64,000 nucleotides of DNA from Sacculina carcini (Eukaryota > Arthropoda > Thecostraca > Sacculinidae): positions 2,190,626-2,254,625 of the forward strand of contig OU696592.1 in the NCBI GenBank assembly GCA_916048095.2, written 5' to 3'. Below, in pieces: positions 1 to 11,155 of the stretch. A program made the position numbers and the translations under genes. The notes under the pieces were generated by a model that was not told the origin of the DNA, did not search any database, and was given only the letters and a program-made list of their open reading frames with translations. How positions within the stretch are numbered: the stretch's first letter is position 1; each line of letters begins with the position of its first letter.

Positions 1-301
1 GCGGGAGGACCGTGGTTCAAAACCCGGCGGAACAGAATTTCATTCGGCGAATTCTATAATCCAACAGCCCCTATCCACCCAGCAGTAAATGATGGTACCA
101 GATATCAGTCATGTGTTGTGTCATGTATTCTGGGGAGGTGGCCCTCTCTAATACGTCTTACGTCCTTGTGGCGTCATAGCGTGGAGAGGGTCGGTTCTGC
201 GGTGGCAACGAGCTGCACGGGACACACCTGTGTGTGATCATAAGCTTCGGCTTCTTCCCGTGTAGCAGCTGTCACTTAGGCATTTAACCTTTATTTAACT
301 T
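1..301 (+). mobile_element. tRNA-derived SINE, copy 1 (head cut by window edge)
   Basis: Starts inside the tRNA-like head just before a B-box-like segment (tggttcaaaacccggcgg) and continues through a conserved body ending near atttaacctttatttaact. The same body recurs at 16517-16807 (plus) and 19686-20018 (minus), so this is a dispersed family. The intact head is seen only in the third copy. Confidence 0.8.
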
Positions 302-950
302 TGATTCTACGAGCTCTCTCGACGATTCTTCGGCTCTCTCTGATTATGTACATCTCTTAGCTCCTGTCTTCTGTCATCTGATCAACTATTCTTTCCTCCA
401 TGGATCCTTCTCAGTCGACAAACATGTTATAGTTAACCCTATTCTCAAAAAAACTATCGATCCTCACTGTCCTAACAATTATCCATCAACTATTTGAACC
501 TCAACACTCAAGTCGTCGTATTCACTCTCTTCACTGTCCTCGAGAAGTTTTTGAGTCGCCTTGGTCGGCGAAACCTTTCTACTTCTTTCCTCCTCGTCTC
601 TACAACTCCTTGCCTTCTCGTATCCGGTCATCACCTTCACTTCGATCCTTCTCTTCTGCTCTTCATGCACATCTTCTTGAGTCTCCCTCTCCCTGTTGAA
701 TGGTTTCGTGTTTCTCTTTTGTATATACGCCTGTTCAATTTTGACTGTCATGCTCTTAGCTATTCTGACATTTTTTCCACAATTTATACCTACATACATA
801 TTATATTGTTTTGATTCCATCCTGCCATCGCACCATTCTATATTTGGCGCAATATCAAATACATGTTGTTGATGTTCCTCAGGTTGTCTGGCCGAGCAAC
901 CTCGAGCTCCTGAGGAAAGAATACATGTTGTTGTTGTTGTTGTTGCTGTT
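302..950 (+). pseudogene. L2/CR1-like LINE relic with (GTT)n tail
   Basis: Conceptual translation near 424-498 gives VNPILKKTIDPHCPNNYPST, the conserved segment that opens L2/CR1-type reverse transcriptases. A second piece at 541-690 matches the family C-terminus (WSAKPFYFFPPRLYNSLPSR), which also occurs at about 57200. The central RT is deleted and frames change. The 3' tail (caaatacatg followed by gtt repeats) matches tails at 57580-57680 and 6358-6465. Confidence 0.6.
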
Positions 951-3060
951 GTTGTGCATATTTGTCTGAGTGTCTCTTATTTGTTTGAAATAAAACTTGC
1001 AGGTTTTCGGATAATAAATTTCTGTGTTCTCGGTACATAAATACTGCCGTGTTCAGCTGTAATAAACTGATGAAGTCAGGTATTTTGTATTATTGAAGTG
1101 ACGACTTTATATTTATTCTAATATTACTTCATATTAGCTTTTATGGTCTCAAACTCTTAGGTTTGCTATTATGCGTATCAGACATTTTAGAGAAGTGATA
1201 ATTTGTGTCAGTCTAGACTCATAATTTGCTCCCCAAATAGTATTACTAGAGTTGGGAATTTTATGTGATTACATATAAAAAACATTCTACCTATAACGCC
1301 ATTTTTAAGCAAAAAACATAAAATACCATTTTCACTGAACTCGTGTATGACTCGTTTCATTTTTCTTGTTTCGAAAGCATATGGACTTTGTGTTGTCGGT
1401 GTTTAGTACACGCCTGTTTTCATTCATTTGTCCATTTATCAAACATATTATATTCTCCCTCAATAATTGTTCGTAGAATTTCAACATACGGTTATGAGAA
1501 AAACAGATTCGTGTCATCAGCGAAAAACGCCTTTTTAACAATTACTTAATACGATTAGTAAATGTTACGATTAGAAAAGTTTAGAACCGACGCCTGTGAC
1601 ATCGATAATAACATCATTATTGGTCAAGGATTTTGTCATTAATATTTGTCACCCAAAAAATGAGCACACAAATTATGTCTATTAAACATTTTTATTACAA
1701 ATTTACCATTTGAAAGTCTTCTTGTTGTTGAGCAGAATAATTCGCTCGCAAATTCAGCAGAAAGCCGACTATGATTCTGCTCCACTCGTGTATGACTCGC
1801 CGACTGACAGCAGAAATAATTGATAATATGCGATCAATAATTGGCAATTCGCAGCTAATTTCAGACTAATTACTGCCTAATGGAGCTGTATATGTAACAT
1901 TGCTTACAAACACTCATCATATCTCATAATTGTCCCAGAATAACATGATAAATATATATGTATGTAGTATATATGCATATGATATATGATGTTATAACTA
2001 TCTATATCTTCTCTGTAAAAATTAATACTTTGTATGTGTGTGTGTATGTGTATGTGTGTGTATTATTGCGTAGAAAATTGTATTGTCTACAACATGGTTG
2101 AATTTAAAGTGAAAAAGAAATCCGATGAGAGTCCATCAATGTAAAAACAAAATGAGTGCTAAAAAACTTGACGTTTTTGGTGAATTTCATTTTCCAGCAC
2201 ATTATGATACAAGTATATACAAGTCACAATCACAAAATGTATCACCACAATGACAAAAACATAACAATTACACTATTGTGTACAAAATTATGTGGTCTAC
2301 AAAATAATTTCAAATTTACACTTGTAATTTACTCATAAGTTGTGTAAAATATACATAATTGAAATACATATATAAAAATAAACTGGAAAATATGGCAGCA
2401 GAAATTCGCTATTTTACCCAATATTTCTCAATAACTAATCATAATTAGTTGTTAGCCTAATTATCTGTGATAATTATCACACTTTTAATTATATTATACT
2501 ATAATGCGGGGATTATAATTATATTATATTATAATTGCTTCTCTACGGCATAATGTGCATTATATTTTGGTAAAAACACCACTAAAACAAATTACGACCA
2601 ACATCACCGCAATATATGACACGGTGTAAAATATTCGCCAAAAGCAGAGATTCTTAATTTGTTGATGATTCCATATTCCCAATGAAATGTCGAATATGGT
2701 CCCATACCCAGACTTACTTGACTGATCAAATAATTATCACCAATCCTATCATTTGTCAGTATATCTTCCAGATCCACGAGTATTTCAATCGCTTGAATTG
2801 ATTTTAATTTAGATACGCAACACTAGGAAATAACATGATCATTGATAATTTTAGCATTCATAAACCGTTGATAATTTATACCAGAACCCAGAAATATATT
2901 CCCAATACCCGCAGTCTTTGGTTCCCATACCCCAAGGGGTATTGATACCCCCGGCTGAAACCTCCTGCGCTAGATCATTCTGTGGTTTCTACAAGTCATC
3001 GTTTTGTGGTGGCATTTCTTTTGGCTTGATAACGGCGGCATAGCGAATTGATCGAATCAA
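951..3060. other. AT-rich stretch without recognisable gene
   Basis: Only short chance frames are present. Small TG and AT simple tracts occur near 1950-2062. I recognise no gene, RNA or element. Confidence 0.5.
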
Positions 3061-3156
3061 ATTGAGCCAATCATCAGCCACTGCAGGCGTATTGAATGCA
3101 AGACTTTTTCACCAAGTTGCAGTTAACAGCTTGCAACCTCCTGTCGTAAAGTGGAG

Positions 3157-3160
<4 letters not shown>

Positions 3161-3243
<83 letters not shown>
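3161..3243. repeat. (CA)n microsatellite
   Basis: Nearly pure CA repeat of about 80 bp with a few interruptions. Confidence 0.95.
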
Positions 3244-3331
3244 GCGTCTTTCTTTGCCGTACTTTTCACGTCCTTATGATGCGGTGACAAGTGGCTGTTG
3301 CGTCGTTAGCAGTTAATGCTGACGTTATAAA

Positions 3332-3920
3332 ACTGACGCCACCACTGACACGACACCACTGACACGACACCACTGACACGACATCACTGACACGACACCA
3401 CTGACACGACACCATTGACACGACATCGCTGACACGACACCACTGACACACCATCACTGACACGACATCACTGACAAACCACCACTGACACGACACCACT
3501 GACACGCCACCACTGACACGACACCACTGACACGACACCACTGACACGACACCACTGACACGACACCACTGACACGACACCACTGACACGACACCACTCA
3601 CACACCATCACTGACACGACACCACTGACACGACATCACTGACACGACATCACTGACACGACACCACTGACACGACATCACTGAGATGACACCACTGACA
3701 CGACATCACTGACACGACACCACTGACACGACATCACTGACACGACATCACTGACACGACGCCACTGACACGACACCACTGACACGACACCACTGACAAG
3801 ACACCACTGACACGACACCACTGACACGACACCACTGACACGACATCACTGACACGACGCCACTGACACAACACCACTGACACACCATCACTGACACGAC
3901 ATCACTGACACGACGCCACC
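3332..3920 (+). repeat. 14-bp minisatellite, ccactgacacgaca unit
   Basis: About 42 head-to-tail 14-bp units, mostly ccactgacacgaca with variants (atcactgacacgac, gccactgacacgac). Because 42 bp is 14 codons, long open frames appear on either strand; these are not genes. The same unit is found reverse-complemented at 15041-15620. Confidence 0.95.
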
Positions 3921-4461
3921 AGAATCAACTTATCGCCGTGTGCGATCAATTATCGGTAAAAACTCGCAGCTAACAAGTGCGACCAGGTCGTTATCGCGTC
4001 TGACTCAACATAATTCAGTCACGTGACGCCTAGTCAATGCTGCTTCTGTCCCCCTTGAATCCTCTCCCTCCCTACTGTTACCCCCTCCATCTCTCTCTCC
4101 CCCGCCTCGTCCCTGCTGCCTCTATCCACGTAGATATGCGTTGTATACATCTGATGGCCGCTACGGTACAGTATAACGATTCCAACACACTCTAACAAAC
4201 ACACACACACACTTCAACACACACACACACAGACACACACGCGCACACAGAATATGTATTCAGTCGTCAGTCACAAGCCCAGTGAATGTCAAAGCCAACA
4301 ATTCAAGTGCACACAGACAAACACACAAACTCCTAAACCAAAGCACGACACAACAGCTGAGCGGTCACGCGCTCATATGGACGCCCACATATACATACAC
4401 ATGCATACACACATAAGCAAACATACACATACACACGGAAACACACACACAAACATCAGAT
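3921..4461. other. Pyrimidine-rich tract followed by CA-rich simple sequence
   Basis: Positions 4045-4125 are strongly C/T-rich. Positions 4196-4460 are CA-rich simple sequence that opens a His/Thr reading frame running into the LINE fragment downstream. No gene is supported. Confidence 0.6.
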
Positions 4462-5087
4462 CCATGACCTTCCAGATCCATGACCATCTCCACAAAATAG
4501 ATAACAGTGACCGACAAATAGTTCTCCAATACGTCCCAGCTCATACAGGAATAGCCGGAAACGAAATGGTTGATAGAGCCGCCAAACGAGCATTGACAGC
4601 AGCACAAAATATTTCCACGATCTCCACATGGGAGAGCATACGCGATGAATATAGGAGGATACTGACAACGGCCTGCTATCAGCGCAGCCTTCGATCACTA
4701 CCAGAACTGCTGCAGAACATTTATCACGTCCAATCAACCGAGAGCATCTGGTCGCTCACCAGCAACAGAAAACTAGTCGTCGATTTATTGCGACTTTGCT
4801 CGGGACATACACGCATCGACCAACACATGGCTAGACTGGGACTCTCAGCAACATCCTGGTGTCCACATTGCGATGGCGTCGATGAAACGGTCCACCACGC
4901 TCTCTTTGACTGCTGGAAATACAGAGATCAAAGAATACGACTTCTTCAACGACTACAGCATCGCTCCATCGAAACGGTGGACACAGGAACACTACTCGGA
5001 GGGGTCACAGAGACGCAATTAACTAATTTCGTTATGCGACAAATTTACATCTATTTGAGAACCACAGGCCTCGACAAATGTATGTAA
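4462..5087 (+). pseudogene. 5'-truncated LINE: RNase H end plus C-terminal zinc knuckle
   Basis: The open frame carries the last part of a retroelement RNase H domain (VPAHTGIAGNEMVDRAAKRA at about 4530-4590), then a region with CSGHTRIDQHMARLGLS and a CxxC...H...C knuckle (WCPHCDGVDETVHHALFDC, about 4857-4915). This order is typical of non-LTR elements of the I group and relatives, whose pol ends in RNase H and a Cys/His motif. The RT and endonuclease are absent, as expected from 5' truncation. The preceding CA-rich part of the frame is simple sequence, so the start is placed after it. The stop is at 5085-5087. Clade assignment is an inference. Confidence 0.7.
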
Positions 5088-5198
5088 AGAGCATTCATCA
5101 TTGAATAATATCTCGAAGGCCGATCGAATTCTGCAGAGAAATGGTGTCCTAAATGGACCAAACAACCAAAAATACACACACACACACACACACACACT
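5088..5198. repeat. LINE 3' flank and (CA)n tract
   Basis: Likely 3' untranslated remainder of the preceding LINE fragment, ending in a short CA microsatellite at 5173-5198. Confidence 0.5.
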
Positions 5199-5411
5199 GT
5201 GATGGCTTTTACGGTATTGAGTACTGGGTCGCATTGGCTGGCGTGTGATACAGGGATGTGGAACAGGAAAGGCAAGGATAGAAGGGCAGCAGACGAGAGG
5301 TTCTGTGAGTGCGGAAAAGTACAATCATAAAAACATATGGTAGAAGAATGAAAATTGGCTGGGGAGATTCGGAACAAATATGGAGTATCAAATTTTCGAT
5401 ACTTGTTCTGT
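5199..5411 (+). pseudogene. Second LINE C-terminal relic with CxCGxxQ motif
   Basis: One frame reads GMWNRKGKDRRAADERFCEC, then GKVQS and an HMVEE segment, interrupted by two in-frame stops. The C.CG..Q...H pattern is common at the C-terminus of LINE pol proteins. It is separated from the 4462-5087 fragment only by the CA tract, so it is a different element. Confidence 0.5.
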
Positions 5412-5700
5412 TTGACAGTAAATATAGCTTGTAAGTGTGTTAAAGGTATGTTGGATGCGTATTGATGCGATTATTGTGTAACAGTGCTAGCGTATTACTG
5501 CAGTCTGGTGTATACTGTTCTGTTTGATTGTGTATAAATATTGTGAACACGTTCATTATATATTTTTGCATTATGTTATCGTATATTTAAGACATATTAT
5601 GTACCATTCCGTCTGTGTGCTATCTTCTTTTGTTTTGTTGTGCTGCGGTCAATAAGCTAATTAAGTAACACTCGGTGCTATAAAACTGCCCGCTCATGTC
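5412..5700. other. AT-rich, no gene seen
   Basis: No open frame, repeat or motif recognised. Confidence 0.4.
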
Positions 5701-5710
5701 TTTTCACATT

Positions 5711-5865
5711 AGTGTTACGTCTCACGTCTTAAGTGTTACGTGTAACGTCTAATGTGTTAGATCTTACGTGGTACGTCTTACGTGTTACGTCTTGCGTGTT
5801 ACGTCTTACGTGTTACATCTAACGTGTTACCTCGTACGTGTTACGTCTTATATGTTTTATGTGCT
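5711..5865 (+). repeat. 14-bp minisatellite, acgtcttacgtgtt unit
   Basis: About 11 diverged copies of acgtcttacgtgtt in tandem. The period equals that of the 3.3 and 15 kb arrays, but the sequence is unrelated. Confidence 0.85.
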
Positions 5866-6357
5866 ACGTTTTTATAGGCAGGCAGAGCTAAATTCAGGAA
5901 TGCCTCCTGACACATGCACGTATTTTGTGAACTTTCATATCGAGCAGAAATTTAGAGACGATCTCAAATGCGACAGTCATGGTTAAAACCGTGGGTAGGT
6001 AGGGGTATATTTACCCCGACAACTTTGGGTAAATTGAGATGAAGAGACAACGCGTCCCACAAAATTCTGCTAAATTAGTGAAATATATCTTGTTTCTCAA
6101 AAATGCTCACAAACAACAATCAAATTCAACGCTTTTTCTTCCAGCGGTACTGTGTTGTTATTTGTCTAAAAACAAAAAACCACATATCCATCGATAATAT
6201 AACTTCAGATAACTACTACCTTGACTTCACAGACTATTTTGTGATACAAACACAGACCAATGTGATATCTAGGGCTGTCAAAAAAGTAACCTAAAAATCA
6301 CAAAAAAGTAAATTTATTTTCGAGAAAATGTAACCTAAAAAAGTAACCTAAAAATAT

Positions 6358-6465
6358 CCTATGAGTTTTATTATCACTTTTGCATCGCTATATCTCAGGT
6401 TTATCACGCCTTTGCTGATTAGTGCTCTATATGAAATACAAGGTTTGCTTGTTGTTTGTTTGTTA
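6358..6465 (+). mobile_element. L2-like LINE 3' tail nested in the MITE
   Basis: Matches the 3' end of the L2-like element at 57580-57680 (cacgcctttgc...attagtgc...caaatac..ggtttg, then gtt-rich). It is absent from the corresponding place in MITE copy 2, so it is a 5'-truncated insertion into the MITE. Confidence 0.75.
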
Positions 6466-6535
6466 ACATAAAAATTAACCTAGTAACCTATAAAAAGGTA
6501 ACCTAAAAATAACCTAATCTTCGCAAAAATCACCT

Positions 6536-6889
6536 TCAAAAAAGGTCAATTTCTGTTTGAAGTTCTGCAGGAAGAAAATACACCAGTCCTTCTTTTTTAT
6601 CCTCTTTCCTAGTTGAAACTATTTTTCCACCCTCTCTCCGATCTGGTACCATTTTTACAACAAACCACCAAAAGTGACTTAATATTGTTTGGCTAACATC
6701 GCAAAAAGGAGCATAACCATCAGAATATAATTTATAGTGGAAAGCTAATACAATAGTGAAATACACTAATTGCAGATGTAAATATTTCAGTAATGGTCGC
6801 AATAATGTTCTATATATTGTTTTAATGGAACTTTTTATCAAATAGCACGTACTATAGCTTGTATAATAGTGTTGGCGTGAACACTGCAT
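6536..6889 (-). other. Conserved reading frame inside the MITE
   Basis: 117-codon frame whose middle (DGYAPFCDVSQ, HFWWFVVK, VPDRREG, YFLPAELQTEI) is matched in MITE copy 2 at 22552-22800 (DGYAPFCDISQ, HFWWFVVK, VPDQRED, YFLPSDLQKEI). Differences are partly conservative. It may be a captured host exon or a remnant of the parent transposon. I do not recognise the family, and chance retention of an open frame is possible. Confidence 0.35.
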
Positions 6890-7567
6890 GTGTGAATTCG
6901 TCCTCGCATATGTAGCACCCTGTGCTCACAGTCTTATCAATGTAAAACGTGGGAAAATGGCGCTATATCACGCCCTGAAAATCACGTGCTAATTCCTGTT
7001 CAAGTAAATTGCGTACTGTCAAGTGCTACAGTGCAGTATCTGGTATAGAGAGCTCACACATCGTACTATACCATGCTCCAAACATCTCACGACACCCTCC
7101 GGTTCGTGGGCATTTCCTAAAATGGAATGACGCTATCAAGCGTACCCAAAAACGTATAAATATCGAGTAGCACAGATATGAAAGTGAATATCAATCGCTA
7201 GATCCTAACAGCAGAAATTTGACATTTCTTGATCTTCAGACCTAATATTCCATCTCTTTTCCTATTGTATCCTCATATACCGTTTTTGTGCCTCGTTTTC
7301 GTTACCGTTTCTGTACCTCTTATCTGCAAAAAGTCACCGAACTTCGTGGTAAGCTTACCTAATAACAAGAAAAATAGCAAAAGGTAACCTGACGATAAAA
7401 AAGTAACCTAAAAGAAAAAAAAGTAACCTAACAATGAAAAAGTAACTTTTGGTAACCTAATAAGCTTTTTAATAATCATCGTACAACTTTTTCATGCAGT
7501 TTTAGGCATCTTATGAAAAAGTGACCTTTAGGTGAAAAAGTAACTTTATTAACTTTTGACAGCCCTA

Positions 7568-7758
7568 GTAATATCATTTCCCTTCAACACTCTTGACACA
7601 ATACATGACACAATCACCAGGGAAATAGTACACGGCCCAATCACGTCTTCCTATTCGTGACTTCGCTTCACGTGAACTTTGTCGCAAATTCATGCACACT
7701 CACACACAAACACGCATACACTCAAACTTCACCATGCATACACACACATAAACACACA

Positions 7759-7820
<62 letters not shown>

Positions 7821-8799
7821 AACACACACATACAAACACACATCACTAATGTCTCACTAAGCAATCACACAAACAAACACACAATCAAACACAATACAAA
7901 CACACAAACAAGCACACACGACCATTCTCAGACACACACACACAATCACACACATACACACACATACACACTCATATATACACACTCTTGTCCGTCTAAA
8001 ATCCCCGTCCAAATAGCGTACTCGAAAAGACCGGGAAATATTCCGCAATTTGGATGTGTCCGCAATTTGAAGGTGTGCTATGCAGCAATAGTGGTAACAT
8101 TTTTACTGTGAATCGTCCATTTAAACAAATAATGTTGCTCTTGTTATTTACCAACTTGCATCTTTCGCAAGTGATTTTATAAAAAAAATTTTCACAACCT
8201 TATGTGCGGCGTTCCTCTCTAAACGTCTTGTCTTTGGTATGCTGCAGTTTGCAGGAAATACCCGTTTCATCAATGTTTAATACATCGTTAGTCTCCGATG
8301 CTATAGTAATTTTCAATGATATAACAAATCTATATTACCGTGAGATTCTTGTGCTAGGACCCACTAATTTGTGGTGTTAGGCAGCCGTTTAGTTTGCCTA
8401 TGCTTGAGACCAGCCTCAATAAGTCTCTCGCCTCTACCAATCAGCTTGCAACATTCAACCGTTATTAGTTGACAAGATGGAGTCAATGTATTCTTTACAT
8501 AACTCATTTATGTGTAACATAAAACTCTCGTTTTTGGCTATTTTGAGGTGTGCTATATGATAGAGGCCAATAGATCATTACATTACTTGGAGGATTCCTC
8601 TGTTGGTAGGTCAGTTATTTGGAGGGTCCACTATATTGTTCCTATATTGTATGGTTGTGTGTCATTTGGTTCAATTATGACGTCGTGGGTATTTTAGTCG
8701 GCTGCAGAGTTCACTGTGTCTGCGTATGATTTAGCATCTGCCTCAGTCGCACCTCTATCGTTCCGCGTCTCCATTCTATCTATTCTGTTCTTCAAGTTC
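7568..8799. other. CA-rich simple DNA, then unassigned sequence
   Basis: Positions 7690-7980 are CA-rich, with a pure run at about 7758-7815. The rest up to 8800 contains no recognisable gene or element. Confidence 0.5.
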
Positions 8800-8801
8800 A
8801 T

Positions 8802-9040
8802 TCACCTCTTGAACTGAGCCACAAAGTGTGGGCTCAGCTGAATGACCAATGTCCTGTATCCGTTTCTCAATACTGGAGTAATGTTGATTTTTCTTCTTGT
8901 AAATTCTTCGCAGCTGTGGTGTTTTCTTGATGTGTGGTATGCAACACAATCGTGCATTGACAATTCAGTGCAGCTTGATGTGAAAGTATTTTGCACAATC
9001 GCTGCATTTGATTGCCGGTCTGGATACTTTTGTATTGCAT
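8802..9040 (-). pseudogene. PHD-like zinc-finger ORF, downstream half (probably LINE ORF1)
   Basis: Minus-strand translation from 9040 gives the second half of a PHD-like finger (KVSRPAIKCSDCAKYFHIK) and, after a one-base frame change, CTELSMHDC and a basic tail ending at a stop at 8802. The upstream half is at 13777-13938. The 4.7 kb LTR element lies exactly between them. Removing it and one GTCTT copy gives a CxxC...CxxC...H array, so one ORF was split. PHD-type fingers are common in CR1/L2-like ORF1 proteins; a host gene is the alternative. Confidence 0.55.
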
Positions 9041-9045
9041 GTCTT
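9041..9045. repeat. Target-site duplication GTCTT (left)
   Basis: Identical to 13772-13776 on the other side of the LTR element. Confidence 0.85.
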
Positions 9046-9390
9046 TGTAATTAAAAAAACACACCTGTATATTGCGTGCACACTCGCGCACAGGTTCACT
9101 GGAATATACGCACACACACAACACACAATAATCCACCAATCTCGCACCACAACTCACTCAAGCGCACGCTCAGTTCTCACGGCCGCAACTGATCACTCAC
9201 TCCTCCTTCACAATGGAACACAGCGCTTATATAACCTTAAAGTGTACGAGTCACGTGACGCCGCTTCAAGCACTGGACAACGAACAAGGATAGCAAACAC
9301 TAAATCACACTTGCTCGTACATACACTTTGACGCACACACAGAGACAAACACACACACACACACACACAAACACGCATACAAACTCCACA
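9046..9390 (-). repeat. 3' LTR of the 9-13.8 kb element
   Basis: 345 bp, begins TGTAATTAAA and ends CTCCACA. It matches 13376-13771 nearly base for base apart from the CA tract (short here) and a few substitutions. Confidence 0.9.
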
Positions 9391-9410
9391 CGCCACCCTG
9401 ATCCTATAGA

Positions 9411-10545
9411 TCACATAAACAACTTAGGAAATAACAAGCTGAAACATGAAGAGGATATGCTATGACAGCAAAATTTATCAGACAAGTTTTCGCAGCAAAA
9501 ACGACGGGGCGGGCGGCGAGCTCGTTGACTACGTCTTACTGGTTCAGGCGTCGATGACATCTCACTGGCTGAAATCTCGCGTCGCTCGCTCACCGGCGCA
9601 GTCTCGTGTGATTCAGCTGCTGTTTCTGGCAATATTGCGGGCGTTGTTGGTGCTGTCGAGACGCTTGAAGTTGAGTCAAGTTGTACGTTACTATGCACCA
9701 TGATCGGAGCTTCACAGATAGGCGAGTCACACAGTGCAGGTGACTGGCCGCGATGTCGCAAGTCCTTTACATGACGCGGCACTCCATTTACCTCCACGAC
9801 AGTGTCTGACACAACAGCAGTGACAACGCCGCGCTGCGATACTTCGGTGCACCGTGCGCCTTTGTTTCGCACCCGTACCTGGTCGCCCGCACTGAATTTC
9901 GCCACTGCGCGCGCATCAACAGCAGACTCACGCTCATTGTGCCGGTCACGGTCAAGGTCGCCCACGCTGACAATGTCACGACATTTGTACTTATACACAC
10001 AGCAGGCTGGTGTTGTGTCGTATGACCGATTGTCACGCGGCGTTACATTATAAATGTGCCACGCTTCCTGCACTGCACACTGACGTCGAACACAAATGAC
10101 TTTGACCGAACGGTGATTGCGTTCCACAATGCCGTTTCCGTGTGGTGCATAGGCGGCGCGAAATCTCAATTTTATTTTCCGCCTACTGCACAGTGTCTGC
10201 ATGAGTCGCCCACAAAAAATTGTATCGTTGTCGGCCAATATTTCTCCCGGTGCACCACGCTCGTAGAATAATTGTTCCAAATGTTGAACCACACTGGCTG
10301 CGTCTGCCCAGCGCAGCGCCCTCCAGACGGCAAATCGGGATGGCCCACAATCTATTACTGTCAAATATGACGTGTTCATATGATGCGTCACATCAATGGA
10401 TAGTCTAGACCATGTGTGATCCACATGCAAGCTGCCTTGTCGCCACCGCGCCGGAGATGGATCGATTGACTTGCACACGTCACAACCAGATACAATGTCA
10501 CGCACCTGCTTCCTGGTAACTCCTCTGCCACACTCGCGTCGGGCA
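9411..10545 (-). pseudogene. Integrase of the Ty3-like element
   Basis: The C-terminal part of pol. The zinc-binding Cys pair is DVCKSID, preceded across the frameshift by HAQAGHPGVRRT. The catalytic core shows the first Asp in SIDVTH, the second in LADNDT, and the Glu in NGIVERNHR, with GPSRFAVWRAL between. A basic C-terminal tail follows (RRSQRARRPPRRF). The reading frame differs from the RNase H frame by one base at the A-run 10545-10548, so the integrase cannot be made from the unmodified message unless frameshifting occurs there; decay is simpler. Confidence 0.85.
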
Positions 10546-11146
10546 AAAGCAGTGTGCGCCGAACGCCTGGGTGGCCCGCTTGCGCATGAACTTCTGCTAT
10601 GGAACCCTCATCGACCATATCAGCTGGTTGAGGGCAAACGGCTGCTGCACACGTCGATTCCTTCTCGTGCAGCCATTTGCCGGGAACTCTGGTGAGTGCG
10701 TCGGCGAGATTTTCGTCTGATTTGACGACAGTGACTGTCAATTTCAAATTACACTCTTGTACCAGCTCAGAGAGCAAATCGATTCGTCGTTTAATCAACA
10801 TTTTGCTTTGTGCTTTTGTTCTAAGACGAGTTCGGCCATTGAGTGCATTCGTGATCCAGCGCTGCACTGTGACAGAATCTGTGCAAAGCTCAATATCGGA
10901 GAACTCCCATGCGATAGCCAGATTCATTCCGCGTATGGCGGCATCCAGTTCAGCCATGTTGATGTGTGTGGTGGCGTCTTTTCGTAGCCAGCGAGCGTCT
11001 TCTACAGCAAATCCTTCCTCTGTAGACACAACAACTCCAATCGCAAGTGAGCTGGCATCCGTCCACACTTTTGCGCGCCTACCACGTACGCTCCATGTTC
11101 CCCGTGCTGGGTCATTTTGCGTCACTCTCCGTTTTACATCGGCCAT
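10388..11146 (-). pseudogene. RNase H and integrase N-terminus of the Ty3-like element
   Basis: RNase H motifs are WTDASSLAIGV (first Asp), INMAELDA (Glu), CTDSVTVQRW and NLADALTRVP. After this comes the integrase HH segment, then the frame is lost at about 10546, so residues beyond about 200 are out of frame. The frame is the same as the RT frame upstream and is separated from it by a single TAG codon at 11156-11158. Confidence 0.85.
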
Positions 11147-11155
11147 TTGCTGGTA

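Larger units (their letters stand above)
6270..7567. mobile_element. hAT-like MITE, copy 1, with 8-bp target duplication
   Basis: The ends are inverted repeats beginning TAGGGCTGTCAAAA, rich in aagtaacct sub-repeats. Flanks gtgatatc (6262-6269) and gtaatatc (7568-7575) match at 7 of 8 positions, as expected for a hAT-type 8-bp duplication. Copy 2 is at 22510-23623. This copy is about 180 bp longer because a LINE tail is inserted at 6358-6465. No transposase is encoded. Confidence 0.85.

Noticed and set aside
3266-3601. 111-codon frame of repeating VVSCQWCRVSG
   Set aside because: It is a translation of the 14-bp minisatellite; 42 bp equals 14 codons, so open frames arise automatically.
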